DNA of 21,392 nucleotides, from NCBI GenBank assembly GCA_023228645.1, contig JALOAT010000058.1, forward strand, positions 1 to 21,392, read 5' to 3'. The position numbers and the translations under genes are program-made. Position 1 is the stretch's first letter; every line of letters starts with the position of its first letter. Below, piece after piece: positions 1 through 8,642 of this stretch. This DNA is from Gammaproteobacteria bacterium. GTDB lineage: Bacteria; Pseudomonadota; Gammaproteobacteria; Thiohalomonadales; Thiohalomonadaceae. The notes under the pieces were generated by a model. The model was not told where the DNA came from. It made no database searches and saw only the letters and a list, made by a program, of their open reading frames with translations.

Positions 1-57
1 CATGTACAGCACCACGCTTTTCGCGTTAACTTCTTCCACTTGGGTCGCCTGAGTCAT
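1..57 (-). CDS. N-terminal fragment of an unidentified protein, cut by window edge
   Basis: An ATG on the minus strand at 57-55 opens a frame that stays open to the window edge and encodes MTQATQVEEVNAKSVVLYM (19 residues). A purine-rich GGGAGAGA stretch lies a few bases upstream, which fits a ribosome binding site. The gene is divergent from nuoG. The fragment is too short to assign. The end (KSVVLYM) faintly recalls the first strand of a thioredoxin-fold protein such as a monothiol glutaredoxin, but this is only a guess. It is clearly not nuoF, which would have to be on the plus strand. Confidence 0.55.
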   Translation of the reverse strand, partial: MTQATQVEEVNAKSVVLYM

Positions 58-224
58 TTCTCTCTCCCGTTTGTGATGATTCGGTTGGGAGGGTACTCTG
101 GCGGCCCTTCTTGCTCATAGTTTCTACAAAATTGGACGCAGCTCTTCCTCAGATGCGCCGAACCCAACACACGCTTCGCGACACCCGAGCTACGAGTGCC
201 TACTAGCGCCTACGCTTACTGCGC
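58..224. promoter_or_regulatory. divergent intergenic region upstream of nuoG
   Basis: This 167-base gap separates the divergent minus-strand gene start (57) from the nuoG start (225). It must carry promoters for both directions if nuoG starts its own transcript. I could not pick a convincing sigma-70 or sigma-54 promoter. No Shine-Dalgarno is visible just before nuoG. The part at 191-215 contains a short match (TAGCGCCTACG) to the right hairpin of the GTCACGT repeat family seen further right, possibly a degenerate remnant. Confidence 0.4.
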
Positions 225-2858
225 ATGGCACACATCACCATCGACGGCCGCGAATTCGAGATCGATGACGGCGATAACCTGCTGGCGGCGATGCTCGCGG
301 TGGGTGTCGACATCCCGTACTTCTGCTGGCACCCGGCGCTCGGCTCGGCGGGCGCGTGCCGTCAGTGCGCCGTGAAGCAGTACAAGGACGCCGATGATCA
401 CAAGGGTCGGCTGGTGATGGCGTGCATGACGCCGGTTCAGGATGGCGCACGATTCTCTATAGAGGATGCCGAGGCGCAGGCGTTCCGCCGCAGCGTCATC
501 GAATGGCTCATGACCAATCATCCCCATGACTGCCCGGTGTGCGACGAGGGCGGCGAGTGTCATCTGCAGGACATGACCGTGATGACAGGTCACGTCTATC
601 GCCGCTACCGCTTCCATAAGCGCACGCACCGCAACCAAGACCTCGGGCCCTTCGTTGCCCATGAGATGAATCGTTGCATCGCCTGTTATCGCTGTGTGCG
701 CTTCTATCGCGATTATGCGGGCGGCACCGATCTGGACGCCTTCGCCACACGCAACCGGGTGTACTTCGGTCGGGCGCAGGATGGTGTGCTGGAGAGTCCG
801 TTCGCCGGCAACCTGGTGGAGGTGTGTCCCACCGGCGTGTTCACGGACAAGACCCTGGCGCGGCACTACACGCGCAAGTGGGACCTGCAATCGGCGCCTT
901 CGCTGTGTGTGCACTGTGGCACCGGCTGCAACACCTTCGTGGGTGAGCGCTATGGGACGGTGCGGCGCATCGGCAATCGCCATCATCCCGAAGTGAACGG
1001 CTGGTTTTTGTGCGACCGCGGCCGCTTCGGTTACGAACACGCCAACGCCCCGGAACGGCTCACCACTCCACGGCTGGGGCGCGGCGATGCACAGCGGCGG
1101 CTGGCGGCGGAGGAGGCACTGGCCGCTGCGCGCGGTGCGCGGCTGCTCGGCATCGGCTCGCCGCGCGCGAGCCTGGAAGCCAACCACGTCTTGCGCACAC
1201 TGGTCGGTGCGGAGAACTTCAGCCCCGGTTTTTCCGCGGCGGAGTTGCAGCTCGCGCGCCAGGCGGTCGCGCTGCTGCAAGCGCCGCCGGCGCGGCGGTT
1301 GAGCCTGGCGGGGCTGGCGCAGGCCGATGCGGTGGTCGTGCTCGGCGAGGACATGATGCAGACCGCGCCGCGCTTGGCGCTCTCACTTCTGCAGGCGCGC
1401 CGCAGTGCGGCGCTCGCGGGCGCCGACGGGTTGGACATCCCGCGCTGGCAGGATGTCTCGGTGCGCGACGCGACGCCCGGTGTGCAGAGTCCCCTCGTGG
1501 TGATCACGCCGGTGCCGGGGATGCTGGACGGCGCAGCCACGCAGGCCCTGCGTCTCGCGCCCCGTGAGATCGCGGCGCTGACACGCGCCACTGCCAAACA
1601 GCTGGAGAGGCCCACTGCCGGAAGCGACGGGCGCGCCAAGGAACTGGCCGCGCTACTGGGTGGTGCGCGGCGGCCGGCCGTGGTCACGGGCATCGCCCAG
1701 GGCAGCGCCGAGGTGCTCGCGGCGGCGGCGGAGCTGGCCCGCGCGTTGGCGCAGCGCTGTCCCGAGGCGGGATTCGTGTGCGCGCTGCCCGAGTGCAACA
1801 CCCTGGGCGCGGCATTGTTCGAGGGCCCGAGCGTGGAGGCGTTGCTGGCGCGGTTGGGCGAGGGCGGGGCGGACACCCTGGTGGTGGTGGAAAACGACCT
1901 CACCCGCCGCGTGGGCGCGGCGCAGCTGGCAGAGGCGCGGGCATGGGCGGCGCAGATCGTCGCTATTGACATGCTCGCCCATGACACTACGCGCCTCGCC
2001 GACGTGGTGCTGCCGACCGGGAGTTTTGCCGAAGACACCGGCACGCTGGTGAATTACGAAGGACGTGCACAGCGGCGCCACGCCGCCATGCCGCCGGCCG
2101 GCGAGGCGCGTGCGAGCTGGCGCTGGTTGACGGCCTTGGGTGAGGTGCTGGGTCGAAGCATGGCGCTTGAAAACCTCGCGGCGGTGACCGACCATCTCGC
2201 GGCGTCGCTGCCCGTGTTCGCTGCATTGCGCAGCTCGTTCAATGCAGCGAAGCAGGCGATTCCCCGCCAGTCGCAGCGTTACAGCGGGCGCACGGCCATG
2301 AGTGCCCATCGCAGTGTGTTCGAACCGCCGCCGCCCCGCGACGGCGACTCGCCGCTGGTGTTCTCCATGGAAGGCGACCAGCGCGCCGCGCCCGCCGGGC
2401 TGGAGCCCCGCTACTGGCGGCCGGGCTGGAACTCGCCGCAGGTCGGTATGTTCATGCAGCGCGAGCTGGCAGGGCTGAAACCATCGGGCGATACCGGCGT
2501 GCTGCTATTCGACGGCCGTGCCGCTGTAAAGATGAAGTTGCACGCAACGGACAATACGCCCGCCGAGGCGCTGCTCGCGGTGGCGGTGCATCACCTGTTC
2601 GGCAGCGAGGAGTTGTCCGCCCGTGCCCCGGCCGTGGCGATGCTGGCGCCCGCGCCCTACGTGGTCATGAACGCGCGTGTGGCGGCGCAGTACGGCTGTG
2701 CGGAAGGCGATAGCGCCGTGGTCGAGGTGGCTGGCGCGCGCCATGCGCTGCCGGTGCGCATCGATGCACTCGCCGACGGCGTGGTCGGGCTGCCTATCGG
2801 CATCGGCCCGCTGCGCGGCCTTTCACTGCCCGCGCCGGTGCGCCTGGAGGCCACATGA
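225..2858 (+). CDS. nuoG: NADH-quinone oxidoreductase subunit G
   Basis: This is the large iron-sulfur subunit of the peripheral arm of respiratory complex I. It passes electrons from NuoF/E towards NuoI and quinone on the cytoplasmic side. The 877 residues are close to the E. coli length and align along the whole protein. Visible cluster ligands are C34, C45, C48, C67 (2Fe-2S N1b), H99, C103, C106, C112 (N3), C151, C154, C157, C201 (N4/N5 region) and C228, C231, C235, C263 (the bacterial N7 cluster). The rest is a molybdopterin-oxidoreductase-like domain that binds no cofactor in this family. The ATG at 225 is the only sensible start, because an in-frame stop lies at 204-206 and MAHITIDG matches the E. 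coli N-terminus. No good ribosome binding site is seen. Its stop overlaps nuoH as ATGA. nuoF is missing upstream, which is unusual for this operon type. Confidence 0.97.
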   Translation: MAHITIDGREFEIDDGDNLLAAMLAVGVDIPYFCWHPALGSAGACRQCAVKQYKDADDHKGRLVMACMTPVQDGARFSIEDAEAQAFRRSVIEWLMTNHPHDCPVCDEGGECHLQDMTVMTGHVYRRYRFHKRTHRNQDLGPFVAHEMNRCIACYRCVRFYRDYAGGTDLDAFATRNRVYFGRAQDGVLESPFAGNLVEVCPTGVFTDKTLARHYTRKWDLQSAPSLCVHCGTGCNTFVGERYGTVRRIGNRHHPEVNGWFLCDRGRFGYEHANAPERLTTPRLGRGDAQRRLAAEEALAAARGARLLGIGSPRASLEANHVLRTLVGAENFSPGFSAAELQLARQAVALLQAPPARRLSLAGLAQADAVVVLGEDMMQTAPRLALSLLQARRSAALAGADGLDIPRWQDVSVRDATPGVQSPLVVITPVPGMLDGAATQALRLAPREIAALTRATAKQLERPTAGSDGRAKELAALLGGARRPAVVTGIAQGSAEVLAAAAELARALAQRCPEAGFVCALPECNTLGAALFEGPSVEALLARLGEGGADTLVVVENDLTRRVGAAQLAEARAWAAQIVAIDMLAHDTTRLADVVLPTGSFAEDTGTLVNYEGRAQRRHAAMPPAGEARASWRWLTALGEVLGRSMALENLAAVTDHLAASLPVFAALRSSFNAAKQAIPRQSQRYSGRTAMSAHRSVFEPPPPRDGDSPLVFSMEGDQRAAPAGLEPRYWRPGWNSPQVGMFMQRELAGLKPSGDTGVLLFDGRAAVKMKLHATDNTPAEALLAVAVHHLFGSEELSARAPAVAMLAPAPYVVMNARVAAQYGCAEGDSAVVEVAGARHALPVRIDALADGVVGLPIGIGPLRGLSLPAPVRLEAT

Positions 2859-3805
2859 GCGAGCTGGTCGCCACGCTCGGGCTGTCGGTGGCCGTGTTGG
2901 CGGTGGTGCTTACTTTGGCCGCCATGAGCATCTGGCTGGAGCGCCGGCTGCTCGCGCTGTGGCAGGACCGCTACGGCCCCAATCGCGTCGGCCCGTTCGG
3001 GTTGCTGCAGGTGGTGGCCGACGCGGTGAAGATCTTCACCAAGGACGACTGGACGCCGCCCTTCGCCGATCGGGTGTTGTTCGTGGTGGCGCCCACCCTG
3101 GTGGTGGCTACCACCTTGATGGCCTTCGCCGTGGTGCCGTTCGCGCCGGGCGTGGTGGTGAGCGGCCTGTCGCTCGGCCTGCTGTTCTTCATTGCCATGT
3201 CGGCGCTCGGCGTGTACAGCGCCATCTTCGCGGGCTGGGCCTCGAACAATAAATATGCCCTGCTGGGCAGCCTGCGCGCCTCGGCCCAGGTGATCAGTTA
3301 CGAGGTGTTCCTGGGGCTTTCGGTGCTCGGCGTGGTGGTGCAGGCCGGCTCCTTCAATCTCACGGACATCGTCGAGGCCCAGCGCGGGCTGTGGTTCGTG
3401 GTGCCGCAGTTCATCGGCTTCGTGCTGTTCCTCATGGCCGGCACCGTGGAGGCGCACCGGCTGCCCTTCGATCTGCCGCTCGCCGAGACGGAGTTGATCG
3501 CCGGTTATCACACGGAGTATTCGGGCCTGAAGTTCGGCCTGTTCTACGTGGGCGAATACCTCGGCATGCTGCTGATCTCCGCCATGACCGTGACGCTGTT
3601 CCTGGGCGGCTGGCACGGGCCGTGGCTGCCGCCGCTGGCATGGTTCGCCATCAAGGCCTTCGCGGTGATGGTGCTGTTCATCCTCATGCGTGCGGGGTTG
3701 CCGCGGCCGCGCTACGACCAGCTCATGGCCTTCGGCTGGAAACTCATGTTGCCGCTGTCCATCGTCAACCTGCTGATCACCGGGGCCGTGGTGGCCTGGC
3801 GCTGA
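2855..3805 (+). CDS. nuoH: NADH-quinone oxidoreductase subunit H
   Basis: This is the membrane subunit at the junction of the two arms of complex I. It lines the quinone-access chamber and connects quinone reduction to proton pumping. The 316 residues form about eight membrane helices. The family signatures are present: LERRLLALWQDRYGPNRVGP near residues 28-47, the SNNKY segment with the following SLRASAQVISYEVFLGLS, and the later EYSGLKFGLFYVGEY stretch. The start ATG overlaps the nuoG stop by four bases (ATGA) and follows GGAGG within nuoG, so translation is likely coupled. E. coli NuoH is slightly longer (325 residues). Confidence 0.97.
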   Translation: MSELVATLGLSVAVLAVVLTLAAMSIWLERRLLALWQDRYGPNRVGPFGLLQVVADAVKIFTKDDWTPPFADRVLFVVAPTLVVATTLMAFAVVPFAPGVVVSGLSLGLLFFIAMSALGVYSAIFAGWASNNKYALLGSLRASAQVISYEVFLGLSVLGVVVQAGSFNLTDIVEAQRGLWFVVPQFIGFVLFLMAGTVEAHRLPFDLPLAETELIAGYHTEYSGLKFGLFYVGEYLGMLLISAMTVTLFLGGWHGPWLPPLAWFAIKAFAVMVLFILMRAGLPRPRYDQLMAFGWKLMLPLSIVNLLITGAVVAWR

Positions 3806-3806
3806 C

Positions 3807-4370
3807 ATGCAACACCCCCGCGGCAGTTCCTCGCTGCTCGGCGCACTGCGCGCCATGGTCAATGCGGTGGCCACCCTGTGGGTTGTTTTCGTCCATGCAG
3901 TGCGCCGCCGTGAGACTCAACAGTATCCCGAGGAGAAGCCGCGCATCGCGCCGCGCTGGCGCGGGCGCATCATCCTGTCCCGGGACCCGGACGGCGCCGA
4001 GCGCTGCGTGGCCTGTTACCTGTGCGCCGTGGCCTGCCCGGTGGACTGCATCGCCCTGCAGGCCACCGAAGACCCGGGCGGACGGCGTTATCCCGCGTTC
4101 TTTCGCATCAACTTCTCACGCTGCATCTTCTGCGGCTTTTGCGAGGAGGCCTGCCCCACCTACGCCATCCAGCTCACCACCGATTTCGAGATGTGCGAGT
4201 ACCGCCGGGAAAACCTGGTCTACGAAAAGGAGCATCTGCTCATCGACGGACAGGGCAAGTATCCCGGCTACAATTTTTTCCGTGTCGCCGGCGTGGCGGT
4301 GGACGGAAAGGCCCGCGGCGAGGCGCGTAACGAGGCCCCGCCGGTGGATGTGCGCAGCCTGCTGCCCTGA
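3807..4370 (+). CDS. nuoI: NADH-quinone oxidoreductase subunit I (2x 4Fe-4S)
   Basis: This subunit carries the two tetranuclear clusters N6a and N6b that relay electrons from NuoG to NuoB near the membrane. Two ferredoxin motifs are intact: C67, C70, C73, C77 and C106, C109, C112, C116, each followed by Pro. The 187 residues match the E. coli protein (180) to the very end (DVRSLLP versus DVKSLLP). An amphipathic N-terminal helix (about residues 10-33) fits membrane contact. The ATG comes one base after the nuoH stop, so the gene is within the same transcript and probably translationally coupled. Confidence 0.97.
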   Translation: MQHPRGSSSLLGALRAMVNAVATLWVVFVHAVRRRETQQYPEEKPRIAPRWRGRIILSRDPDGAERCVACYLCAVACPVDCIALQATEDPGGRRYPAFFRINFSRCIFCGFCEEACPTYAIQLTTDFEMCEYRRENLVYEKEHLLIDGQGKYPGYNFFRVAGVAVDGKARGEARNEAPPVDVRSLLP

Positions 4371-4383
4371 GCGGGAGGACGCC

Positions 4384-4884
4384 ATGGAAACGGACTTCAT
4401 GTTTGCGGCGGCCCTCACGCTCATCGCCGCCGTGTTGGCGGTGACGCGCGCCAACGCGGTGCACGCGTTGCTCTATCTCATCATCGCGCTATTGGGTGTG
4501 GCCGTGATCTTCGCGTCGCTCGGCGCCCCGTTCGCCGCCGTGTTGCAGGTGATCATCTATGCGGGCGCGATCACCGTGCTGTTCGTGTTCGTGGTGATGA
4601 TGCTCAACCTGGGACCTGCCGCCGAGGCGCGCGAGCGACACTGGCAGCCCCCCGGGAGCTGGCTCGGCCCGGGCATGATCGGCCTGCTGCTGTTCGCCGA
4701 ACTGGTGCTCATCGTCATGCACGGCGACGCGGCGGGTGCGGGTGGCGTGGTCGATGCCAAACAGGTGGGCATGGCCCTGTTCGGGCCTTACCTGATCGTG
4801 GTGGAGCTGGCCTCGCTGCTGTTGCTGGCAGGACTCGTGGTGGTGTGGCACGTGGGCCAGGGCGGCATCGGAGAGCGCCGGTGA
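4384..4884 (+). CDS. nuoJ: NADH-quinone oxidoreductase subunit J
   Basis: This is a small membrane subunit of complex I with about five helices; the third helix in this family contains the pi-bulge region. The 166-residue product starts METDFMFAAALTLIAA and carries the conserved VLQVIIYAGAITVLFVFVVM stretch (about residues 53-72). The start follows a strong GGGAGGA ribosome binding site at 4372-4378, the clearest in this operon. Its stop overlaps the GTG start of nuoK. It is a little shorter than E. coli NuoJ (184) because of a shorter C-terminus. Confidence 0.96.
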   Translation: METDFMFAAALTLIAAVLAVTRANAVHALLYLIIALLGVAVIFASLGAPFAAVLQVIIYAGAITVLFVFVVMMLNLGPAAEARERHWQPPGSWLGPGMIGLLLFAELVLIVMHGDAAGAGGVVDAKQVGMALFGPYLIVVELASLLLLAGLVVVWHVGQGGIGERR

Positions 4885-5183
4885 CGGCGACGCCCGTGGT
4901 GCTGACGCTGGCGGCCGCGCTGATCGTGATCGGCATGGCGGGTGTGCTGGCGCGGCGTAACCTGATGTTCATGCTGGTGTCGGTGGAGCTGGTATTCAAC
5001 GGCGCCGGCCTCGCGTTCATCGCAGCGGGCGCCCATTGGGCGCAGCCCGACGGTCAGGTGATGTTCCTGCTCATTCTCAGCGTGTCCGGTGCGGAGACCG
5101 CCACGGCGCTGGCGCTGATGCTGCGTCTGGAGCGGCATTACGGCACGCTGGACGTCGATGCAATGAGGCAGTTGCGGGACTGA
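4881..5183 (+). CDS. nuoK: NADH-quinone oxidoreductase subunit K
   Basis: This is the three-helix antiporter-like membrane subunit of complex I (MrpC-related), part of the proton path. I place the start at GTG 4881, which overlaps the nuoJ stop as GTGA and gives exactly 100 residues, the same length as E. coli NuoK. A longer frame from GTG 4845 would add twelve non-conserved, arginine-rich residues. The conserved membrane glutamates are present, in SVELVFN (helix 2) and SGAETATALAL (helix 3). RRNLMFML follows helix 1 as in the family. Confidence 0.95.
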   Translation: MTATPVVLTLAAALIVIGMAGVLARRNLMFMLVSVELVFNGAGLAFIAAGAHWAQPDGQVMFLLILSVSGAETATALALMLRLERHYGTLDVDAMRQLRD

Positions 5184-5223
5184 CGCAACACGGATGCGCC
5201 GCGCCGGGCGCTCGGATCACTTC

Positions 5224-7044
5224 ATGGACGAGCCCGCCGTACTGCTGTGGCTGGTGCCGGCCCTGCCGCTCGCGGGGGCGCTGGTGCTCGCCCTGATGGG
5301 ACGACGTTGGCCGGAGACGTGGATCGCGCGCCTGGCCTGCGCCACGGTCGCGGCCTCCGCGGTGCTGGCGGCGATCATGGGAGCGGACTACCTCGCGGCA
5401 CCGGGCGCGCGGGTGCAGGTGCTGTGGTCGTGGTTCACGGCGGGCGAGCTTTCCCCTGCGGTGGCGCTGCGCCTCGATGGCTTGTCGCTGGTGATGGTCG
5501 CGGTGATCACCGGCATTGGCTTTCTGGTCCACCTCTATTCGAGCGCGTACATGGCCGGTGAAGAGGGCTATGGGCGCTACTTCGCCTGGCTGAACCTGTT
5601 CGTCGCCGCCATGCTGGTGCTGGTGCTCGCCGACGACCTGCTGCTGCTGTTCGTGGGCTGGGAACTGGTCGGGCTCTGCTCCTACCTGCTCATCGGCTTT
5701 TGGTATCGCGACCCGGCCAACGGCGCCGCCGCGCGCAAGGCGCTGATCATGACCATGGCCGGCGATGTGCCCCTGGTGATCGGCCTGCTGCTGCTTTTTT
5801 CCAGCCTCGGCAGCACGGCCATGCCGACGCTGCTTGGGCAGGCCGCCGAGTCCTGGCCACCGGGCACGGCGCTGCCCATCACCGCCGCGCTGCTGCTGGC
5901 CTTCGGCGCCATCGGCAAATCGGCGCAGCTTCCCCTGCACACCTGGCTGCCGAGCGCCATGGCCGGTCCCACACCGGTCAGCGCGCTCCTGCACGCGGCC
6001 ACCATGGTGACGGCCGGCGTGTACCTCATCGCGCGCCTGCACCCGTTGTTCGCCCTCGCGCCGCCGGTGCTCGCCTTCCTCGCCTGGCTCGGTGCGATCA
6101 CGCTGTTGCTCGCGGGCCTGCATGCCCTGGTGCAAAACGACATCAAGCGCGTGCTGGCCTGGTCCACGGTGAGCCAACTGGGTTTCATGTTCATGGCCCT
6201 CGGCGTGGGCGCGGTCACCGCGGCCATGTTCCATCTGTTCGTGCATGCCTTCTTCAAGGCCTTGCTGTTTCTCGCCGCGGGCGTCGCCATCCTGGCCCTC
6301 GGCCACGAACAGGATTTGCGGCGCATGGGCGGGCTGCAACAGCGCGCGCCATGGGCCTTCTGGGGATTCCTGGCGGGCGGCGCGTCCCTGGCGGCGGTGC
6401 CTTTCATCAGTGCGGGATTTTTCAGCAAGGAGCTGATCCTCGCGGCGCTGTGGCAGCGCGGCGGTGGCGCCCTGTGGGCCGTCGCCTGGGTGGGCGCGGT
6501 GCTGACCGCCGCCTACATCACGCGCGCTTTCATCATCGGTTTCCTCGGTGCGCCGGTGACACCGGCGACGGGCGCCACCGGTTGGCGCATGCACCTGCCG
6601 GTGGCGCTCCTCGTGCTGCCGACGTTGGGGGCGGGTTGGCTGGCGCCGCCTTTCGGTGCGCTCCTCGCGCCGGCGAGCGGTGCAACACTGCCAGCAACGG
6701 AAACAGCGTTTCTACCGGCGCTGTTGGCTGCCCTGGCGCCGCTGCTCGGCATCGCGTTCGCCTGGTACGCGCTGCATCGGCGGCCGGCATCCGCACCGCC
6801 GCGCCTCGCGTCCGTGCAAGACACGGGCTTCGATCGGTTCTACGGGGCGTGGGTGCGCGGGCCTTATCGACGTTTGGCGCAGCGCCTGGCGGATGATCCC
6901 TTCGATCGACCCTTCATGGCCGCGGCACACCTGGCGCACTTCCTGTGGCAGGTGTTGAGCGCCACCCAGGATGGCCGCCTGCGTCGCTATGCGCTGGTGC
7001 TCGTCGCCGGTACCGCGGTGTTGCTGGCCATGGTGATGACATGA
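5224..7044 (+). CDS. nuoL: NADH-quinone oxidoreductase subunit L
   Basis: This is the largest antiporter-like proton-pumping subunit of complex I, at the distal end of the membrane arm, with a C-terminal amphipathic lateral helix. The 606 residues compare with 613 in E. coli. Key residues are visible: E147 in GWELVGLCSYLLIGFWY and K232 in IGKSAQLPLHTWLP, followed by SALLHAATMVTAGVYL. I prefer ATG 5224 (MDEPAVLLWLVPALPLAG) because the E. coli protein starts only a few residues before the first helix. ATG 5194 would add ten polar residues and is closer to the nuoK stop. Neither start has a clear ribosome binding site. The stop overlaps nuoM as ATGA. Confidence 0.95.
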   Translation: MDEPAVLLWLVPALPLAGALVLALMGRRWPETWIARLACATVAASAVLAAIMGADYLAAPGARVQVLWSWFTAGELSPAVALRLDGLSLVMVAVITGIGFLVHLYSSAYMAGEEGYGRYFAWLNLFVAAMLVLVLADDLLLLFVGWELVGLCSYLLIGFWYRDPANGAAARKALIMTMAGDVPLVIGLLLLFSSLGSTAMPTLLGQAAESWPPGTALPITAALLLAFGAIGKSAQLPLHTWLPSAMAGPTPVSALLHAATMVTAGVYLIARLHPLFALAPPVLAFLAWLGAITLLLAGLHALVQNDIKRVLAWSTVSQLGFMFMALGVGAVTAAMFHLFVHAFFKALLFLAAGVAILALGHEQDLRRMGGLQQRAPWAFWGFLAGGASLAAVPFISAGFFSKELILAALWQRGGGALWAVAWVGAVLTAAYITRAFIIGFLGAPVTPATGATGWRMHLPVALLVLPTLGAGWLAPPFGALLAPASGATLPATETAFLPALLAALAPLLGIAFAWYALHRRPASAPPRLASVQDTGFDRFYGAWVRGPYRRLAQRLADDPFDRPFMAAAHLAHFLWQVLSATQDGRLRRYALVLVAGTAVLLAMVMT

Positions 7045-8468
7045 CCCTGGTGTTCATCATCGCCGTGCTGCTGTTGGGCGGGTTGCTGGCCTGGTGGCTG
7101 GAGCGTCTCGGCCGAGGTGTGCCGCAGCGTGTGGCCCTCGCCGCGATCGTGATCGCGCTCGGCACCGTATTCACACTGTTCGGCGACTCAAGTGAATGGC
7201 GTGCGCACTGGCGCGTGCCCTGGATTCCGCACTTCGGCATCGAACTGCACGTAGGTGTGGACGGCCTATCCCTGCCGCTGGTGCTGCTCGCGCTGCTGCT
7301 CGGCGCCGTCGCCGTGCTGGTGGCCTGGCGCGTGCGTGAGCGGCCGGGATTTTTTCAATTCAACCTGCTGTGGAGCCTGGCCGGCATGGTGGGCGTGTTC
7401 GCCGCCCTCGACCTGTTCCTGTTCTTCGTCTGCTGGGAGGTGATGCTGGTGCCCATGTATTTCCTCATCGCCCTGTGGGGCCATGAGCAACGCCAGCGTG
7501 CCGGTTTCAAGTTCTTTCTTTTCACCCAGGCCAGTGGACTGTTGTTGCTCACTGCGGTGGTGGCACTGGCGTTCTCCGCACCAGGCGGCCCCCGCTTCGA
7601 TTACCTCGCGCTGCTCGACGGCGCGCGCGCGCCCGCCGCGCGGTGGATCGCGGCGGGCTTTCTCGCCGCCTTCCTGGTGAAACTGCCCGCGCTGCCGTTG
7701 CACACCTGGCTGCCTGATGCGCACACCCAGGCACCCACGGCGGCGAGCGTGCTGCTGGCGGGCGTGCTGCTCAAGACCGGGGCCTACGGGCTGCTGCGCT
7801 TCGTGCTGCCGCTGTTCCCGGAAACCGCCCAGGCGGTGGCGCCCGCGCTCATGGCGCTCGGCGCCGCGGGCGTGCTCTACGGCGCGGTGCTGGCGTTCGC
7901 CCAGGACGACGTGAAACGCCTGGTGGCCTACACCAGTGTGAGCCACATGGGTTTCGTGCTGCTGGCGGTGTTCGCATGGAACAGGGTGGCCTGGCAGGGC
8001 GCGGTGATGCAGATGCTGGCCCACGGGCTCGCCACCGGCGCGCTGTTCGTGATTGCGGGCGCGTTGCAGGAGCGTGTGCACAGCCGCGCGCTGAGCGCCA
8101 TGGGCGGGCTCACCGCAAGGGTGCCGCGCCTCGCGGCCTTCGGCATGTTCTTCGCCATCGCCGCCTTCGGCCTGCCCGGGCTCGGCACCTTCATCGGCGA
8201 ATTCCTGTCCCTGCTCGGGGCGTTTCAGGCCAACGCGATCATCGCCGCGGTGGCCGCCCTGGGCATGGTGCTGTCGGCGGTGTATGCGCTCAGCCTCATC
8301 CAGCGCGCCTTCCACGGCCCGCCGGGCGAACACCGGCTTCGCGACCTGGGGCGGCGCGAAAGCGGCGTGCTCGCGCTCATGGCGGTGGGCCTGCTGTGGC
8401 TCGGCCTGGCACCGCAGCCGGTCTTCGACCTGACGGCGCACCCCTTGCAAGCTTTGGCGGGAGGGTGA
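7041..8468 (+). CDS. nuoM: NADH-quinone oxidoreductase subunit M
   Basis: This is the second antiporter-like proton-pumping subunit of complex I. The 475 residues hold about 14 helices. Conserved charged residues include E133 in CWEVMLVPMYFLI, K214 in VKLPALPLHTWLPDAH and K245 in LLKTGAYGLLRF. The DDVKRLVAYTSVSHMGF segment of the second half is intact. The ATG at 7041 overlaps the nuoL stop (ATGA). The frame is open further upstream to 6945, but that segment lies inside nuoL and has no homology. The product is about 30 residues shorter than E. coli NuoM, mainly by compact ends. It is separated from nuoN by a repeat element of about 150 bases. Confidence 0.96.
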   Translation: MTLVFIIAVLLLGGLLAWWLERLGRGVPQRVALAAIVIALGTVFTLFGDSSEWRAHWRVPWIPHFGIELHVGVDGLSLPLVLLALLLGAVAVLVAWRVRERPGFFQFNLLWSLAGMVGVFAALDLFLFFVCWEVMLVPMYFLIALWGHEQRQRAGFKFFLFTQASGLLLLTAVVALAFSAPGGPRFDYLALLDGARAPAARWIAAGFLAAFLVKLPALPLHTWLPDAHTQAPTAASVLLAGVLLKTGAYGLLRFVLPLFPETAQAVAPALMALGAAGVLYGAVLAFAQDDVKRLVAYTSVSHMGFVLLAVFAWNRVAWQGAVMQMLAHGLATGALFVIAGALQERVHSRALSAMGGLTARVPRLAAFGMFFAIAAFGLPGLGTFIGEFLSLLGAFQANAIIAAVAALGMVLSAVYALSLIQRAFHGPPGEHRLRDLGRRESGVLALMAVGLLWLGLAPQPVFDLTAHPLQALAGG

Positions 8469-8483
8469 TGTGGTCCTGGAAGA

Positions 8484-8640
8484 AAAATTCAACGCAGAGG
8501 CGCAGAGGGCGCAGAGAACGCAAAGAGGGAAGTTTTTTGCGGCAGTTTGTGTAACGGCAGGAGGCTGAACGTTTTGGCAAGGATTAAACGCAGTACGTTT
8601 TCTTTCCTCTGCATCTCTGCGCCTTTGCGTTGGGCTGTGT
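8484..8640. repeat. CGCAGAG-arm inverted repeat element inside the nuo operon
   Basis: This element fills the nuoM-nuoN gap. The left arm (about 8488-8530) iterates CGCAGAG units with one- or two-base linkers. The right arm (about 8602-8632) is pyrimidine-rich and reads as the complement (CCTCTGC, TCTCTGCG, TTTGCGTTG). Together they form an inverted pair around a unique centre of about 70 bases. The same family appears at 11223, 13217, 14511, 17819 and, as a single arm, 20606. It has no coding content. The right arm ends two bases before the nuoN ATG. Confidence 0.8.
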
Positions 8641-8642
8641 AG

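Noticed and set aside
99..114. Sigma-54-like promoter (TGGC...TTGC) upstream of nuoG
   Set aside because: The spacing between GG and GC is 11 rather than the required 10 bases.
5077..6594. 505-residue minus-strand open frame across nuoK/nuoL
   Set aside because: It is antisense to clearly conserved complex I genes, is rich in His, Gln, Arg and Gly as expected from the complement of GC-rich hydrophobic codons, and shows no family motif.
8488..8530. Short direct repeats resembling a CRISPR or microsatellite
   Set aside because: Units are 7-9 bases with 1-2-base linkers and no spacers of uniform length; paired inverted arms show a different element type.
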